From: Flavobacteriales bacterium
GTDB taxonomy: Bacteria > Bacteroidota > Bacteroidia > Flavobacteriales_F > PHOS-HE28
DNA length: 53,263 nt
NCBI GenBank assembly: GCA_016787995.1
Contig: JAEUTB010000205.1
Span: 1 to 53,263, forward strand
Reading direction: 5' to 3'
In this document: positions 16,784-25,874 of the stretch, piece after piece
How positions within the stretch are numbered: position 1 is the first letter of the stretch
Layout: the number at the start of each line of letters is the position of its first letter
Notes under the pieces: generated by a model
The model's input: only the letters and a program-made list of their open reading frames with translations
Database searches by the model: none
What the model was told of the DNA's origin: nothing
Made by a program: the position numbers and the translations under genes

Positions 16784-16951
16784 ATGCCGAAGCATGTACC
16801 ACCGTCCTTGCGGCCCGAGAAACGATGCGTCAGTTGTGGTCGTCCCTTCCAATGGCGCAAGAAGTGGGAAAGGGTGTGGGCCGAGGTGAAATACTGCAGT
16901 GATCGATGCCGCAACAGCAAGAGCCCCGCGCAGCTCACACCGTCCGTCTGA
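16784..16951 (+). CDS. DUF2256 zinc-ribbon protein
   Basis: A gene of only 55 codons, easily missed. It encodes a small zinc-ribbon protein with the full DUF2256 signature: [19 protein letters not shown], then [13 protein letters not shown]. The four cysteines C15, C18, C38 and C42 form a CX2C...CX3C metal site. DUF2256 genes typically lie beside cryptochrome/photolyase genes, and this one overlaps the start of the photolyase gene by 46 bases in another frame. It starts three bases after the DUF429-like stop. Function unknown; a small metal-binding partner of the photolyase is plausible. Confidence 0.85.
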   Translation: MPKHVPPSLRPEKRCVSCGRPFQWRKKWERVWAEVKYCSDRCRNSKSPAQLTPSV

Positions 16952-18486
16952 TCCTGGGCGATCAGCTCAACGAGCAACACAGCTGGTTCGCCGAACCGGA
17001 CAAGAACATCTTGTTCGTTCTGATGGAAGTGCGTCAGGAGACCGACTACGCCTGGCATCACATCCAAAAGGTGTTGGGGTTCTTCGCGGCCATGCGGCGC
17101 TTTGTCGATGCACTGCGGGCTCGGGGGCATCGGGTGCTCTACCTAACGCTGGATGATCCGCGGAACGCGCAAGCCATACCGGCGAATTTGGAATGGATAC
17201 TTGCCGGAACCGGGGCACAGCGTTTCGGCTATCAACTTCCGGATGAATGGCGGTTGGACCTTCAACTGCGTGAATTCGCGGAGACGTGCGACCGCAGCGT
17301 TGAAGTGGCGGACACCGAGCACTTCCTCACCACCCGAGATGAGTTGGGTACCCTTTTCAAGGGGAAGAAGCAGTACCTGATGGAACGTTTCTACCGCGTG
17401 ATGCGCGAGCGCACGGGACTACTGATGCGCAACGGTCAGCCCGAAGGCGGTCAATGGAACTTCGATCACGACAATCGACAACGACCACCCAAGGATCATG
17501 TGCCACCGCCACCGTTGGTGTTCGACCATGACCTGCGCGAGTTGCATGGAGTGATCACGCGGGCTGGGGTGAAGACGATCGGTCATGTGGATGCGGCACA
17601 TTTCCCATGGCCGTTGGACAGAAAGGAGAGTCTGCTGTTGTTATCCTATTTCTGCGAGCATCTGTTGCACCGCTTCGGGACCTACCAGGATGCGCTTTCG
17701 CCGCAGAGTTGGTCGATGTACCATGCGCGGTTGAGCTTCAGCATGAACAGCAAGATGCTCCATCCGCTGGAGATCTGTGAAGCGGCGGAGGAGGCTTGGC
17801 GCAACGATCCCGATCGGATAACGTTGAGCCAGGTGGAGGGTTTCGTGCGGCAGATCATCGGTTGGCGCGAGTACATGCGCGGTGTCTACTGGGCGCAGAT
17901 GCCAGAGTTCGGTGAGCGCAACTTCTTCGGGCACACCGCAGCGCTGCCCGCTTGGTTCTGGACCGGTCGCACCCGTATGGCGTGCTTGCGTGATGCGATC
18001 CAAGGGAGTCTCACCAACGCTTATGCCCATCACATCCAACGCCTGATGGTGACCGGCAACTTCGCGCTGCTGGCCGGTGTGCATCCCGATGAGGTGGATC
18101 GATGGTACCTGGGCATCTATATCGATGCCATCGAGTGGGTGGAGATCACCAACACAAGGGGCATGAGCCAGTTCGCCGATGGCGGTATCGTGGGTACCAA
18201 GCCCTACGTGAGCAGCGGCAGCTACATCAATAAGATGGGCCACCACTGCGGCACCTGTTATTACGATGTGAAGGACAGGACCGGCCCGCGGGCTTGTCCG
18301 TTCAACGCACTGTACTGGTATTTCCATGCGCGCAATCGCGATCGTTTCCTCAGCGACGAAGCTCGTCCAGGGATGATGGTCCGCATGGGCATGACCTATC
18401 GTACATGGGATAAGATGACCGCGAGTGCGCGCCAAGCCTTGCTCGCGAAAGGTGATCAACTCCTCACGGACATCGAGACCCTATGA
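16906..18486 (+). CDS. FeS-type bacterial cryptochrome/photolyase (DPRP family)
   Basis: A protein of 526 residues of the deoxyribodipyrimidine photolyase-related family that includes the prokaryotic (6-4) photolyases with an iron-sulfur cluster. It starts [18 protein letters not shown], the family's N-terminal domain. Cysteines C360, C448, C451 and C464 have exactly the spacing (88, 3 and 13 residues) of the four cluster ligands of Agrobacterium PhrB, so a 4Fe-4S cluster is expected. The likely cofactors are FAD and a lumazine-type antenna, and the reaction is light-driven repair of (6-4) photoproducts. Its ATG lies inside DUF2256, and its TGA overlaps the ATG of the CRY-DASH gene (ATGA), showing translational coupling. 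Confidence 0.93.
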   Translation: MPQQQEPRAAHTVRLILGDQLNEQHSWFAEPDKNILFVLMEVRQETDYAWHHIQKVLGFFAAMRRFVDALRARGHRVLYLTLDDPRNAQAIPANLEWILAGTGAQRFGYQLPDEWRLDLQLREFAETCDRSVEVADTEHFLTTRDELGTLFKGKKQYLMERFYRVMRERTGLLMRNGQPEGGQWNFDHDNRQRPPKDHVPPPPLVFDHDLRELHGVITRAGVKTIGHVDAAHFPWPLDRKESLLLLSYFCEHLLHRFGTYQDALSPQSWSMYHARLSFSMNSKMLHPLEICEAAEEAWRNDPDRITLSQVEGFVRQIIGWREYMRGVYWAQMPEFGERNFFGHTAALPAWFWTGRTRMACLRDAIQGSLTNAYAHHIQRLMVTGNFALLAGVHPDEVDRWYLGIYIDAIEWVEITNTRGMSQFADGGIVGTKPYVSSGSYINKMGHHCGTCYYDVKDRTGPRACPFNALYWYFHARNRDRFLSDEARPGMMVRMGMTYRTWDKMTASARQALLAKGDQLLTDIETL

Positions 18487-19781
18487 GCCGCGCGATCCTC
18501 TGGTTCAGGAACGACCTACGCCTTGATGATAACCCGGCGTTGCAGGCCGCGATGGCCGCACATGATGAAGTGCTGCCGGTCTTCGTATTGGACCCGCGGC
18601 AACATGGGCCGGGGCCGTTGGACCTTGATCGGTCAGGTCCGTTCCGAAGGAGGTTCCTGCGTGAAGGCCTGGTGGATCTTGATCTCCAGCTCCGCTCGAA
18701 AGGAAGTGCACTGCACGTTCGTGTCGGTGATCCGGCAGAGGTGCTCGCACATTTGCAAGAGGTATGGGGTGCGGACGCCGTTCATGCGCAGCAGCTCTTC
18801 GCGTGGGAAGAACAGCTACAGGAACGTGATGTTGCAGCAGTGGCTCAGTTGCACCTGCATGCCCCGAACACCTTGCTCTTACCCGGTGATCTCCCTTTCG
18901 TGATCGAGAAATTGCCCCATGTCTTCACGGCCTTTCGGCAGCGGGTAGAACCGAACGTACCAGTGCGCGAACCACTTCCGTCACCAGCGCGGATCACTTC
19001 GCCACCGGAATGGAAGGGGCGCAAGCTGGGTGATGATGAGTTGCCAGGTGAGGCTCTTTCCGTTGATCCACGCGCCGTGCTCGACTTCCGAGGAGGTCGT
19101 GAAGCGGGGTTGGCCAGGGTGCGTCATTACTTGTGGGAGACCGGATCGCTTTCGCGGTACAAGGAGACGCGCAATGGCCTGTTGGGCGCTGACTACAGCA
19201 GCAAATTGAGCCCGTGGCTCGCGAGTGGGGCCATCGGTGCGCGCGAGGTGTGGCACGAGGTGAAACGGTATGAGGCGGAGTACGGCGCCAATGAAAGCAC
19301 CTACTGGCTGGGCTTCGAACTGCTGTGGCGCGACTTCTTCCAGTTCACGGCAGCCAAACACGGGCGTTCGGTTTTCCTTGCAGGCGGGCTTTCGAGGAAG
19401 GACCACTCAGGTGATTGGGACCTTGACCGATTCAGAACCTGGTGCACGGGCCGAACGGGTCAACCCTTCATCGACGCGAACATGCGCGAGCTGGCAGCCA
19501 CCGGTTGGATGAGTAACCGGGGCAGGCAGAACGTGGCCAGTTACCTGGTACACGATCTCGGTGTCCACTGGCGCATGGGTGCCTGGTGGTTCGAGCGCAT
19601 GCTGGTGGACTATGACCCGTGCAACAACTGGGGCAACTGGCAGTACGTGGCCGGTGTGGGTAATGATCCGCGCGAAGGACGCCGCTTCGATCCGGTGCGC
19701 CAAGCAGGAATGTATGATCCGGATGGGGCGTACGTGGCCTTATGGTCTGACGATCATGATCAGCGTACTTCCAAGACCTGA
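18483..19781 (+). CDS. cryptochrome DASH / photolyase
   Basis: A flavoprotein of 432 residues with the photolyase N-terminal Rossmann domain (AILWFRNDLRLDDNPAL) and the helical FAD domain. The FAD-pocket signatures are present: SKLSPWLASGAIG, TGWMSNRGRQNVAS and CNNWGNWQYVAGVGNDPREG. The last is characteristic of the DASH branch, which repairs cyclobutane dimers in single-stranded or looped DNA and may also signal. It is the last gene of the light-repair operon and starts inside the stop codon of the FeS photolyase gene. Its 3' end overlaps the end of the convergent gene by 22 bases. Confidence 0.93.
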   Translation: MSRAILWFRNDLRLDDNPALQAAMAAHDEVLPVFVLDPRQHGPGPLDLDRSGPFRRRFLREGLVDLDLQLRSKGSALHVRVGDPAEVLAHLQEVWGADAVHAQQLFAWEEQLQERDVAAVAQLHLHAPNTLLLPGDLPFVIEKLPHVFTAFRQRVEPNVPVREPLPSPARITSPPEWKGRKLGDDELPGEALSVDPRAVLDFRGGREAGLARVRHYLWETGSLSRYKETRNGLLGADYSSKLSPWLASGAIGAREVWHEVKRYEAEYGANESTYWLGFELLWRDFFQFTAAKHGRSVFLAGGLSRKDHSGDWDLDRFRTWCTGRTGQPFIDANMRELAATGWMSNRGRQNVASYLVHDLGVHWRMGAWWFERMLVDYDPCNNWGNWQYVAGVGNDPREGRRFDPVRQAGMYDPDGAYVALWSDDHDQRTSKT

Positions 19782-20965
19782 CCTTCTTCCACCCAGGTCT
19801 GTGGTCTTACACCGAATTGTCCGCCGGAGCCCGCAGCTACGATCTCCAGTCCTCCGATCATCGGTCGGCCGTATTCCATGGTGCGGTAGACGTAAACACC
19901 TTGGAACGCATCCTCTTCGAACGTCCAGGCGAGTGGCTGTTCGGTCATGCCAAAGGGATGGCGCGCGATCGGGATGAACACTGCACTACTAGCTGTGGAG
20001 GCCCAGACCAGTATACCGGAACTCAGACCGTTGGACAGTCGCTCGGGTGTCAAGACCTCGCCTTCTTGCAGCCGGAAGTAGTTCAATACGCCCCAGCGTT
20101 CGCGGGTCATCAGGAACTGGGTGCCCGGTAGCGGTGAGATGCCGCGGAGGAATTGCCCCTGATCGGTCATGCCATTAGCAGGTTGGATATGACCTGTGAT
20201 CACTAGGTCATCCACTTCGTCGGAGTTCAAGTTCACGCGCTCATCCGGTGGAATGCCCGATGGAACGATCACCTGCGGCTCCACCGGTCCATGCCCGAAG
20301 TCGAAGGGCGGTTCCTCGGGTTCGCGCTGCAGCACGATGAGGTCGCCTTCCTCACCATAGCCGTTCAGTACACGCACCACATACTTCGTCGCGACCACCA
20401 CCCGGCCATAAGGAAAGGGAAGCTCGAACGCGAAGGCCGCGACGCTCGTGCCGCGGTGGTTCGCGCTGCGCAACACCAGCGTGTGCCCCTCGTGATGATC
20501 GCCCGTCCCGTACCAACCGTCCTGGTCCTTCGTGATCGCCGGCCCGAACGGACGCTCCAGCAGCCAGAACTCCGTGGGATGGTCCTCATCGGTCCAGCTA
20601 AGCTGCTTGAAGTGGATGCGGGCAGCGAGCAGGGCGGTATCCAGTCGTGTGCTGTCCTCCAGCGTGTACCAGCGCTGCGTGCTGGGCGTGTTCCACATCA
20701 GGATGGCGTTGCCACTGAGCGTACGCACACCCACCAGGTGCTTGCCCAAGTAGCCGGGTTGCTCTGGGTCGGTGATGTGGATCGTTCTGTTGGTGATCAG
20801 CAGGTCCGCGATGCCATCGCCGGTCACGTCCACGTATTCATCGGGCGGTGGGCCGGGGATGATGCGCTCGTCCTGGGCCGTGACATGGAGGCCCGGGAAC
20901 AGGACGGCCAGCACCAGCAGTGCTGAACAGCGCGGCATGGACGGATGAGTACTGAATGTGCGCAT
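19760..20965 (-). CDS. secreted protein with two DxTxDG-type modules
   Basis: An exported protein of 401 residues with an N-terminal signal peptide (hydrophobic core ALLVLAVLFPGLHV, then TAQ). It contains two tandem modules of about 180 residues. Each opens with a calcium-loop-like motif: PPDEYVDVTGDGIADLLITN at about residue 40 and PPDERVNLNSDEVDDLVITG near 245. Each then ends with a beta-rich strand unit. A single copy of the same motif occurs in the small protein encoded two genes upstream. There is no T9SS tail. The ATG is at 20963-20965, overlapping the TGA of the preceding gene by one base. Function unknown; the motif resembles FG-GAP/dockerin-type calcium loops. Confidence 0.75.
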   Translation of the reverse strand: MRTFSTHPSMPRCSALLVLAVLFPGLHVTAQDERIIPGPPPDEYVDVTGDGIADLLITNRTIHITDPEQPGYLGKHLVGVRTLSGNAILMWNTPSTQRWYTLEDSTRLDTALLAARIHFKQLSWTDEDHPTEFWLLERPFGPAITKDQDGWYGTGDHHEGHTLVLRSANHRGTSVAAFAFELPFPYGRVVVATKYVVRVLNGYGEEGDLIVLQREPEEPPFDFGHGPVEPQVIVPSGIPPDERVNLNSDEVDDLVITGHIQPANGMTDQGQFLRGISPLPGTQFLMTRERWGVLNYFRLQEGEVLTPERLSNGLSSGILVWASTASSAVFIPIARHPFGMTEQPLAWTFEEDAFQGVYVYRTMEYGRPMIGGLEIVAAGSGGQFGVRPQTWVEEGQVLEVR

Positions 20966-22626
20966 CAATGCACGACCAGTATCCGTTCGCGCAGCTGTTC
21001 GCCGTGTACGAAGTAGCTGCCTGCAGGCAAGGCGGAACAGTCCATGTTCAATGTGCTTGCCTGAGTATTCGTGCGAAGGACCTCTCGGCCCAATGCATCC
21101 AGCACACGCAGATCTCCGAGCGCATTGCCATTCGCGGCGGTGATCACGATGTACCGATCTGCAGGTACGGGAGCCGCGGACCAGGCGTGATCGCTCGGCG
21201 GAGCGGTGATGCTGGTCGTCAGGTCATCGCCCTTAACCACGAAGCTGCCATCACCGTTCAGTTGCGCCAAGGGCGCGAACGTGATGGAGTCGTTGTATCC
21301 GCCAGCCAGGTACAGTTCACCGGTTTCGCCGCAACGCAGCCGGTTCACCAGACGAGGGCCGACACCACGGTCCACGTATGCGTCGAGCACCGTACCGTCC
21401 GGGTCGAAGTGCGCCACGACCAGGCCATAAGGAAGGTCCGATCCAAGATCAGGCACCTCGAAGGTGTCGATGAAGATGTTCCGCCCGAAGTAGCCGCCGG
21501 CCCACACATGGTCGTTCGCGTCGACATCCACGGAAAGCAGTTCGTGGGTCCCGATGCTATTCCCGGCGCGGATGCCCCACATGGCGGTGCCTTGCGGATC
21601 CACCTTCCACAAGGTGATGTCGTAGGTGGTCAACGTGCCGGCGATCGGCAGGTCGATGCCATCGATCAGGTAGCCGCCTTCACGGGTGGTGGCCACGATC
21701 ACGTTCCCCTCGCCGTCCGTGGTGATGCTCTTGATCTCGTCGTAGTTGAAGCCCGCCCAGGCCTTCACCCACGCTTCTTCGCCATCCGGGGTGTACTTCA
21801 CCACGAAGGCGTCGTCGCTCTGCCCGCTGGGCATGAAGTTGGGCAGGGTGTCCGTGGCGAAGAATGCGGTATCACCCCTGAAATCACCGCCCAGGTAGAC
21901 GTTGCCCGCTGGATCCAGTGCCAGGGCGTTGCACACGGTCTGCCCGAGGCTTTGGTCGCTGGTACACTGCGGTCGTAAGGACCACAGCCCATTGCCGTTG
22001 GCATCGAGCTTCATCAAGAAGCCCTGCTCCCGGTTGTTACAGGCATCCAGTTCGGGCAGACCGGTCACCTGGAGTGCGGTCTTGTACTGGCCGGCCACAT
22101 ACAGGTCGTTGTTGGCGTCGGCCACGATCGCGCGACCCCATTCCACGCCATTGTTGGCGGTCCATCCGTAGCGCTGTGCCCACAGCGACGTGCCGTTCTC
22201 ATCATACTGCGCTACCAGGATGTCCATGGTGCCCAGCTTGTTCAATGTGGCTGATCCGAAATTGATGCTCGGACTTGCAAAATAGCCGGTAATGGTGATC
22301 CGGCCGTCTCCATCTACGGCCACATCAAAGGCCCCATCAAAGTCGGCGCCACCTGCACTGCGCATCCAAAGCGGTGTTCCGTCCGAAGTGAATTTGGCCA
22401 CGAACAGATCGCTCTGTCCAGTGCTGGCCAGTGCGGGCAGTGTACCCAGGGTCAGCGTTCCGTAGAACTCGCCGCAGACCACGGTGTTGCCTGCTGCATC
22501 CACTACCAGTCCGTTCATGGAAGGTTGGATCTCCCCGGTCAGTTGGCGCGCCCATTGCCAGTTGAATTGGGCGTTGAGCGCCAGTTGAAGCAGCAATGCG
22601 TAAAGGGAGAGTAGCGATCGGGTCAT
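20965..22626 (-). CDS. SBBP-type beta-propeller protein with T9SS tail
   Basis: A secreted protein of 553 residues with an N-terminal signal peptide (LLSLYALLLQLALNAQ). Several SBBP-like propeller blades follow, each with motifs such as DLFVAKFTSDGTPLWMRSAG and DILVAQYDENGTSLWAQ. The last 80 residues are a T9SS type A sorting domain (LRVLDALGREVLRTN; SALPAGSYFV), so the protein should cross the outer membrane by T9SS and be attached to or released from the surface. Its stop shares one base with the start of the following gene. Blade-like proteins of this type often bind or present other molecules; no ligand can be named. Confidence 0.88.
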   Translation of the reverse strand: MTRSLLSLYALLLQLALNAQFNWQWARQLTGEIQPSMNGLVVDAAGNTVVCGEFYGTLTLGTLPALASTGQSDLFVAKFTSDGTPLWMRSAGGADFDGAFDVAVDGDGRITITGYFASPSINFGSATLNKLGTMDILVAQYDENGTSLWAQRYGWTANNGVEWGRAIVADANNDLYVAGQYKTALQVTGLPELDACNNREQGFLMKLDANGNGLWSLRPQCTSDQSLGQTVCNALALDPAGNVYLGGDFRGDTAFFATDTLPNFMPSGQSDDAFVVKYTPDGEEAWVKAWAGFNYDEIKSITTDGEGNVIVATTREGGYLIDGIDLPIAGTLTTYDITLWKVDPQGTAMWGIRAGNSIGTHELLSVDVDANDHVWAGGYFGRNIFIDTFEVPDLGSDLPYGLVVAHFDPDGTVLDAYVDRGVGPRLVNRLRCGETGELYLAGGYNDSITFAPLAQLNGDGSFVVKGDDLTTSITAPPSDHAWSAAPVPADRYIVITAANGNALGDLRVLDALGREVLRTNTQASTLNMDCSALPAGSYFVHGEQLRERILVVH

Positions 22627-22656
22627 GGGATAAAGGTCAGGGTTGTATCGGTGCGC

Positions 22657-23223
22657 TCATCGCACCATGAAGGGTTGATCTACCGGCAACAACGCACCGA
22701 CGCGGACCTTCACCATGTTCTTCCCCAAGGGAGGCTCAATGGTAAAGTATCCATGCCAAGTGCGATCGTTCGCCACCGTTCTGAACACGTAATGCTGGTC
22801 GTTCAGGTTGGGTGCAGTAGTGAACGGTTCCGCTTGTCCACCATACCCCCAATTGGCCACCGGTATTGAACCATCGGTGTAGTTCACCAGGGGGATCTGA
22901 AGGTCATCCTGCGGTCGGGTGGGCACGGCTCGTATGCTATCGCCCTTGCTGCATACCTTCAACCGCCACCGGCCTTGCTCATCGCGCACATTCAGGATAC
23001 TGGTGCCCGTCAGGTTCATCACATGGAGATAGCAGTTCCCCGAGCTGCTCGGCTCATCGTCCGTGCCACTGCGGAAGCCCAGTACCACCAGGTCCGGTAT
23101 GCCATCGTTCGTTAGGTCGATGCTATCATTGGGCGCGAAGCCGCAGTAGTTGCGATCGAAGTCGGGCTGTGCGGAGGTGCTGAAGCTCAGCACGAGCAGG
23201 GATGTCAGGAACAGGGCTCTCAT
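22657..23223 (-). CDS. small secreted DxTxDG-motif protein
   Basis: An exported protein of 188 residues with a signal peptide (LFLTSLLVLSFSTSAQ). Close behind it is a single module opening with the motif NDSIDLTNDGIPDLVVLG, the same kind found twice in the 401-residue protein encoded two genes downstream. The remainder is beta-rich (SILNVRDEQGRWRLKV; DRTWHGYFTIEPPLG) without catalytic motifs. There is no T9SS tail. Its ATG overlaps the TGA of the preceding gene (ATGA), and the next gene follows after 30 bases. The role is unknown; the repeated motif ties the set together. Confidence 0.72.
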   Translation of the reverse strand: MRALFLTSLLVLSFSTSAQPDFDRNYCGFAPNDSIDLTNDGIPDLVVLGFRSGTDDEPSSSGNCYLHVMNLTGTSILNVRDEQGRWRLKVCSKGDSIRAVPTRPQDDLQIPLVNYTDGSIPVANWGYGGQAEPFTTAPNLNDQHYVFRTVANDRTWHGYFTIEPPLGKNMVKVRVGALLPVDQPFMVR

Positions 23224-23732
23224 CGCGTCTGTAGAATGATGTCCACCGGAGCGAAGTTCGGTCTTCCTTCCATGGGCGGATAGACATCCTCATCATATCG
23301 GCCACACAACGTGTATACATCGTTGTTGGAGATCGGTACCACCGTACGTCGCAGTTCACCAAGACCGCCATTGCGCTCGTCCTGCACGAGGATCGAGTAC
23401 CCGGAGTAGTCCAGGCGGGAGGAAACCACCAGTACGTAGTTATCGCCGGCGAACGGGAACTCATGGCCCTTGTACCGATCGAAGTGCGGCTGCCAGGTGC
23501 GGTCGTGCAGGATGCTGCGCCCATCGTTCGGCCGGAACCGGTTCCATTCCTGCCCATGGATCACGGCCGGCAGGTTGTTGGTGTCGAGCAGGGTGATGCG
23601 TAACCGTGGCTCCACTGTCACGCTGTTCGACCGGTGCGCGTGGACCACGATGATGGAAGCGAAGTCATAGCCGCAGTGCTGGGCGGAAAGGATCACAGGT
23701 TGGAGTACCAGAAGCACGAAGAGGATGCGCAT
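23220..23732 (-). CDS. small secreted protein, unknown
   Basis: An exported protein of 170 residues. The signal peptide is MRILFVLLVLQPVILSAQ, which fixes the start at 23730-23732 although the frame is open to 23846. The mature part is beta-rich and includes DRTWQPHFDRYKGHEFPFAGDNYVLVV, whose DRTW-(x)-F pattern recalls the C-terminal strand pattern of the next gene product. It has no cysteine cluster and no sorting tail. It is the first gene of a minus-strand run of four secreted proteins whose reading frames overlap or nearly touch. Function unknown. Confidence 0.7.
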   Translation of the reverse strand: MRILFVLLVLQPVILSAQHCGYDFASIIVVHAHRSNSVTVEPRLRITLLDTNNLPAVIHGQEWNRFRPNDGRSILHDRTWQPHFDRYKGHEFPFAGDNYVLVVSSRLDYSGYSILVQDERNGGLGELRRTVVPISNNDVYTLCGRYDEDVYPPMEGRPNFAPVDIILQTR

Positions 23733-23814
23733 GATCCGCAGTACACCTTCGAACGATAATGGTTCGAACCTTTGATCAGGAAGGGTGTACTTTGAAGCAT
23801 CAACGGACTCCTCC

Positions 23815-24366
23815 ATGTCCCTGTTCCGCTGCTTTTCGCTTGCCATACTGTGTGGTGGACCGGTGTTCGTTCACGCGCAGCTCGGCACTCCGCCAAAGGG
23901 ACGCCCTGTGGTTCCGGAACCTGTGAGGCCACTTCCGGATCCAGATCCTCCTTATTGGCCGGGTGGTCTGCCGCCCTATGAGGGGCCTATCCCACCCGAG
24001 GAGCCACCAATGGAGGACGCTCCGCCTGCGCCCGTCATTCAGGACAGTATCCGCTCGGTGGTGGATAGCGCACCGTCGTTCCCCGGTGGCGAGGTCGCGC
24101 TCCGGGCCTATCTCCAGGAGAACATGGTCTATCCGGAATTGGCGTTGGAGATCGGAGCAGAGGGCAACGTACGTGTCGCGTTCGTTGTTCGGCCAGATGG
24201 CCACCTTACCGACGTTCGTGTGCCAGCGGGCGAACCTCATCCCGAACTGTACCAAGAGGCATTACGTCTAGTGAAGCGGATGCCGAACTGGATACCGGCG
24301 AGCGTGAACGGATCGAAGGTGGCTGTACATGCTTCGGTATTGGTCACGTTTTGTATCCGTGATTGA
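23815..24366 (+). CDS. secreted TonB C-terminal-domain protein
   Basis: A protein of 183 residues. It has a signal peptide (MSLFRCFSLAILCGGPVFVHAQ), a proline-rich linker (about 24-80, many PP and PxP) and a TonB C-terminal-type domain (about 90-183, with PSFPGGEVALRAYLQENMVYP and GNVRVAFVVRPDGHLTDVRV). This is the usual Bacteroidota energy-transducer fold. However, the N-terminus looks like a cleavable Sec signal with VHAQ rather than a long inner-membrane anchor, so this copy may be periplasmic or surface-exposed instead of a transducer. It begins 82 bases from the divergent secreted-protein gene and is followed after six bases by another exported protein. Confidence 0.78.
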   Translation: MSLFRCFSLAILCGGPVFVHAQLGTPPKGRPVVPEPVRPLPDPDPPYWPGGLPPYEGPIPPEEPPMEDAPPAPVIQDSIRSVVDSAPSFPGGEVALRAYLQENMVYPELALEIGAEGNVRVAFVVRPDGHLTDVRVPAGEPHPELYQEALRLVKRMPNWIPASVNGSKVAVHASVLVTFCIRD

Positions 24367-24372
24367 ACCGCC

Positions 24373-25194
24373 ATGAACACGGCGTACGCATTCCGCTTCA
24401 CCCAGCACTTGATCACCGTGATGGTCCTTTTGATCTGGGGCCCAACGAAGGCCTCCGATCGTGCGGTCCATGTTACCGGCACCGTGGCGAACATCCAGAG
24501 CTGGGAGATCCGAGGCTACTACACGGCCATGGTGGTTGCCCACACAGAGCCTCGTCGATATGGTGTGGTTTCCACGAGACCACAGCTGATGGTGGATCGG
24601 CAGACCGGACAGTTCGAGGGTGATCTCGTGTGTGAGGTGCTTCGCAACAAGCATGGTCGCTGGGTGGATATCCATCTGATCAACATGGCACCCACGTTCC
24701 AGGGGTATTCCACGATGATCATCCGTGTGCCCTATACGCGCACCATCGACCTCGGCACTTTCAACTGGAAACCCTCGCATTATCGATGGAAGGAGGGCGT
24801 GCTGGTCATCGACTCCGCCGTGCCGCGCGACACCCTGATCGGCGACCTCTTCGGCGACCACGTACGCATCAGTCCCATCAACCCGGAGCCAGGTGACAGC
24901 ATGCGCTTCGAGTTCGTGTGGAACAATAGCGGGCAACCGCACATGGCCAGGTTCGGGGACCTGTATCTGCAGGACGAGAGCAGCGGGGTGTGCGACTTCA
25001 CCTTCGCGGTGCGCACCGACACGGATGTGTTCACCGAGAGCTGGCCGCATCACGTCGTGCTCCACTTGCAAGCCAAAGTCAAGGGTCGCTACCGCTTGCG
25101 ACAGGTCGCGGCACAAGGCGAACACCTCCGCGATGTGGACTTCATGCTGAACAATGACCTTTATTTCACCGTCAATGAACGGAGCGAACCATGA
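24373..25194 (+). CDS. secreted protein, unknown
   Basis: A protein of 273 residues with an N-terminal hydrophobic segment (LITVMVLLIWGPTKAS) that probably acts as a signal peptide. The mature part is beta-rich, with three to four strand-rich blocks (YYTAMVVAHTE; RVPYTRTIDLGTFNWKP; FEFVWNNSGQPHMARFGDLYL) and no recognisable catalytic motif. The gene starts six bases after the TonB-like gene, and its stop TGA overlaps the ATG of the lipoprotein gene (ATGA), so the four-gene plus-strand set is translationally coupled. I found no family for it. Confidence 0.6.
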   Translation: MNTAYAFRFTQHLITVMVLLIWGPTKASDRAVHVTGTVANIQSWEIRGYYTAMVVAHTEPRRYGVVSTRPQLMVDRQTGQFEGDLVCEVLRNKHGRWVDIHLINMAPTFQGYSTMIIRVPYTRTIDLGTFNWKPSHYRWKEGVLVIDSAVPRDTLIGDLFGDHVRISPINPEPGDSMRFEFVWNNSGQPHMARFGDLYLQDESSGVCDFTFAVRTDTDVFTESWPHHVVLHLQAKVKGRYRLRQVAAQGEHLRDVDFMLNNDLYFTVNERSEP

Positions 25195-25874
25195 AGATCA
25201 TGCTACCCGCACTTCTACTCCCGATCCTGGTCGCCTGCGCGAACGCTGAGGTACCCCAAAAGGAATCGTGCGACCAGGTGCCCGAAGCGTTCGTCGCATA
25301 CGTCACGCGCACCCTCTCCGACACCACCGGCCGCTTCTTCAACGACTATCCCACGCCCACGCCGCTCACCTGTGAGTTGCTCGGCATGCTTCAAGAGGAA
25401 CTGAAGGACGATAGTGTGCGCTACCACTTCGAGCACATGCACCAGCGCTACGGGGATCCGCGGGCCTTGGCAGCCTTCACGTTCATTGAACGGCATACCG
25501 ACTTCGCCCTGGCCATGGCGCTCACCACGCATTGGAACCCCGATACGCGCATCGAAGCGGTGAGGGCCGTGCACAACTACCGCCGCATACGGCCGAAGGT
25601 GTGCGCTACCAAGGAGCACTACGCGCAACTGGAGGAACAGGATCGAGCCGCCGTGCGCTGCTTCATCCGCGTGCTGGAGACTACCCCATTGAGCATTCCG
25701 GGTAGCGAGAACTCCACCATCCATGACATCTACATACGCGAGGTGATGGAAAGCCTGGACCTCTTCACCGGATACACGCATGTGCTGGAAGGTGATCAGC
25801 GGATGCGGGTGGACATGTCCGAACAGCGTTTCGAACAGGCCATGGAAGATTGGCGCAACTGGTTGAAGCAATGA
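25191..25874 (+). CDS. lipoprotein, unknown
   Basis: A protein of 227 residues with a lipoprotein signal (MKIMLPALLLPILVACANAE, lipobox LVAC), so it is probably anchored in a membrane on the periplasmic side. The mature part is helical and contains repeated short helices (LGMLQEELKDDSVRYHFEHM; TRIEAVRAVHNYRRI). The second of these recalls HEAT-like repeats. No catalytic site is seen. Its ATG overlaps the preceding gene's stop, and its TGA overlaps the start of the next (ATGA at both ends). Unknown function; context suggests an export-related operon. Confidence 0.65.
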   Translation: MKIMLPALLLPILVACANAEVPQKESCDQVPEAFVAYVTRTLSDTTGRFFNDYPTPTPLTCELLGMLQEELKDDSVRYHFEHMHQRYGDPRALAAFTFIERHTDFALAMALTTHWNPDTRIEAVRAVHNYRRIRPKVCATKEHYAQLEEQDRAAVRCFIRVLETTPLSIPGSENSTIHDIYIREVMESLDLFTGYTHVLEGDQRMRVDMSEQRFEQAMEDWRNWLKQ

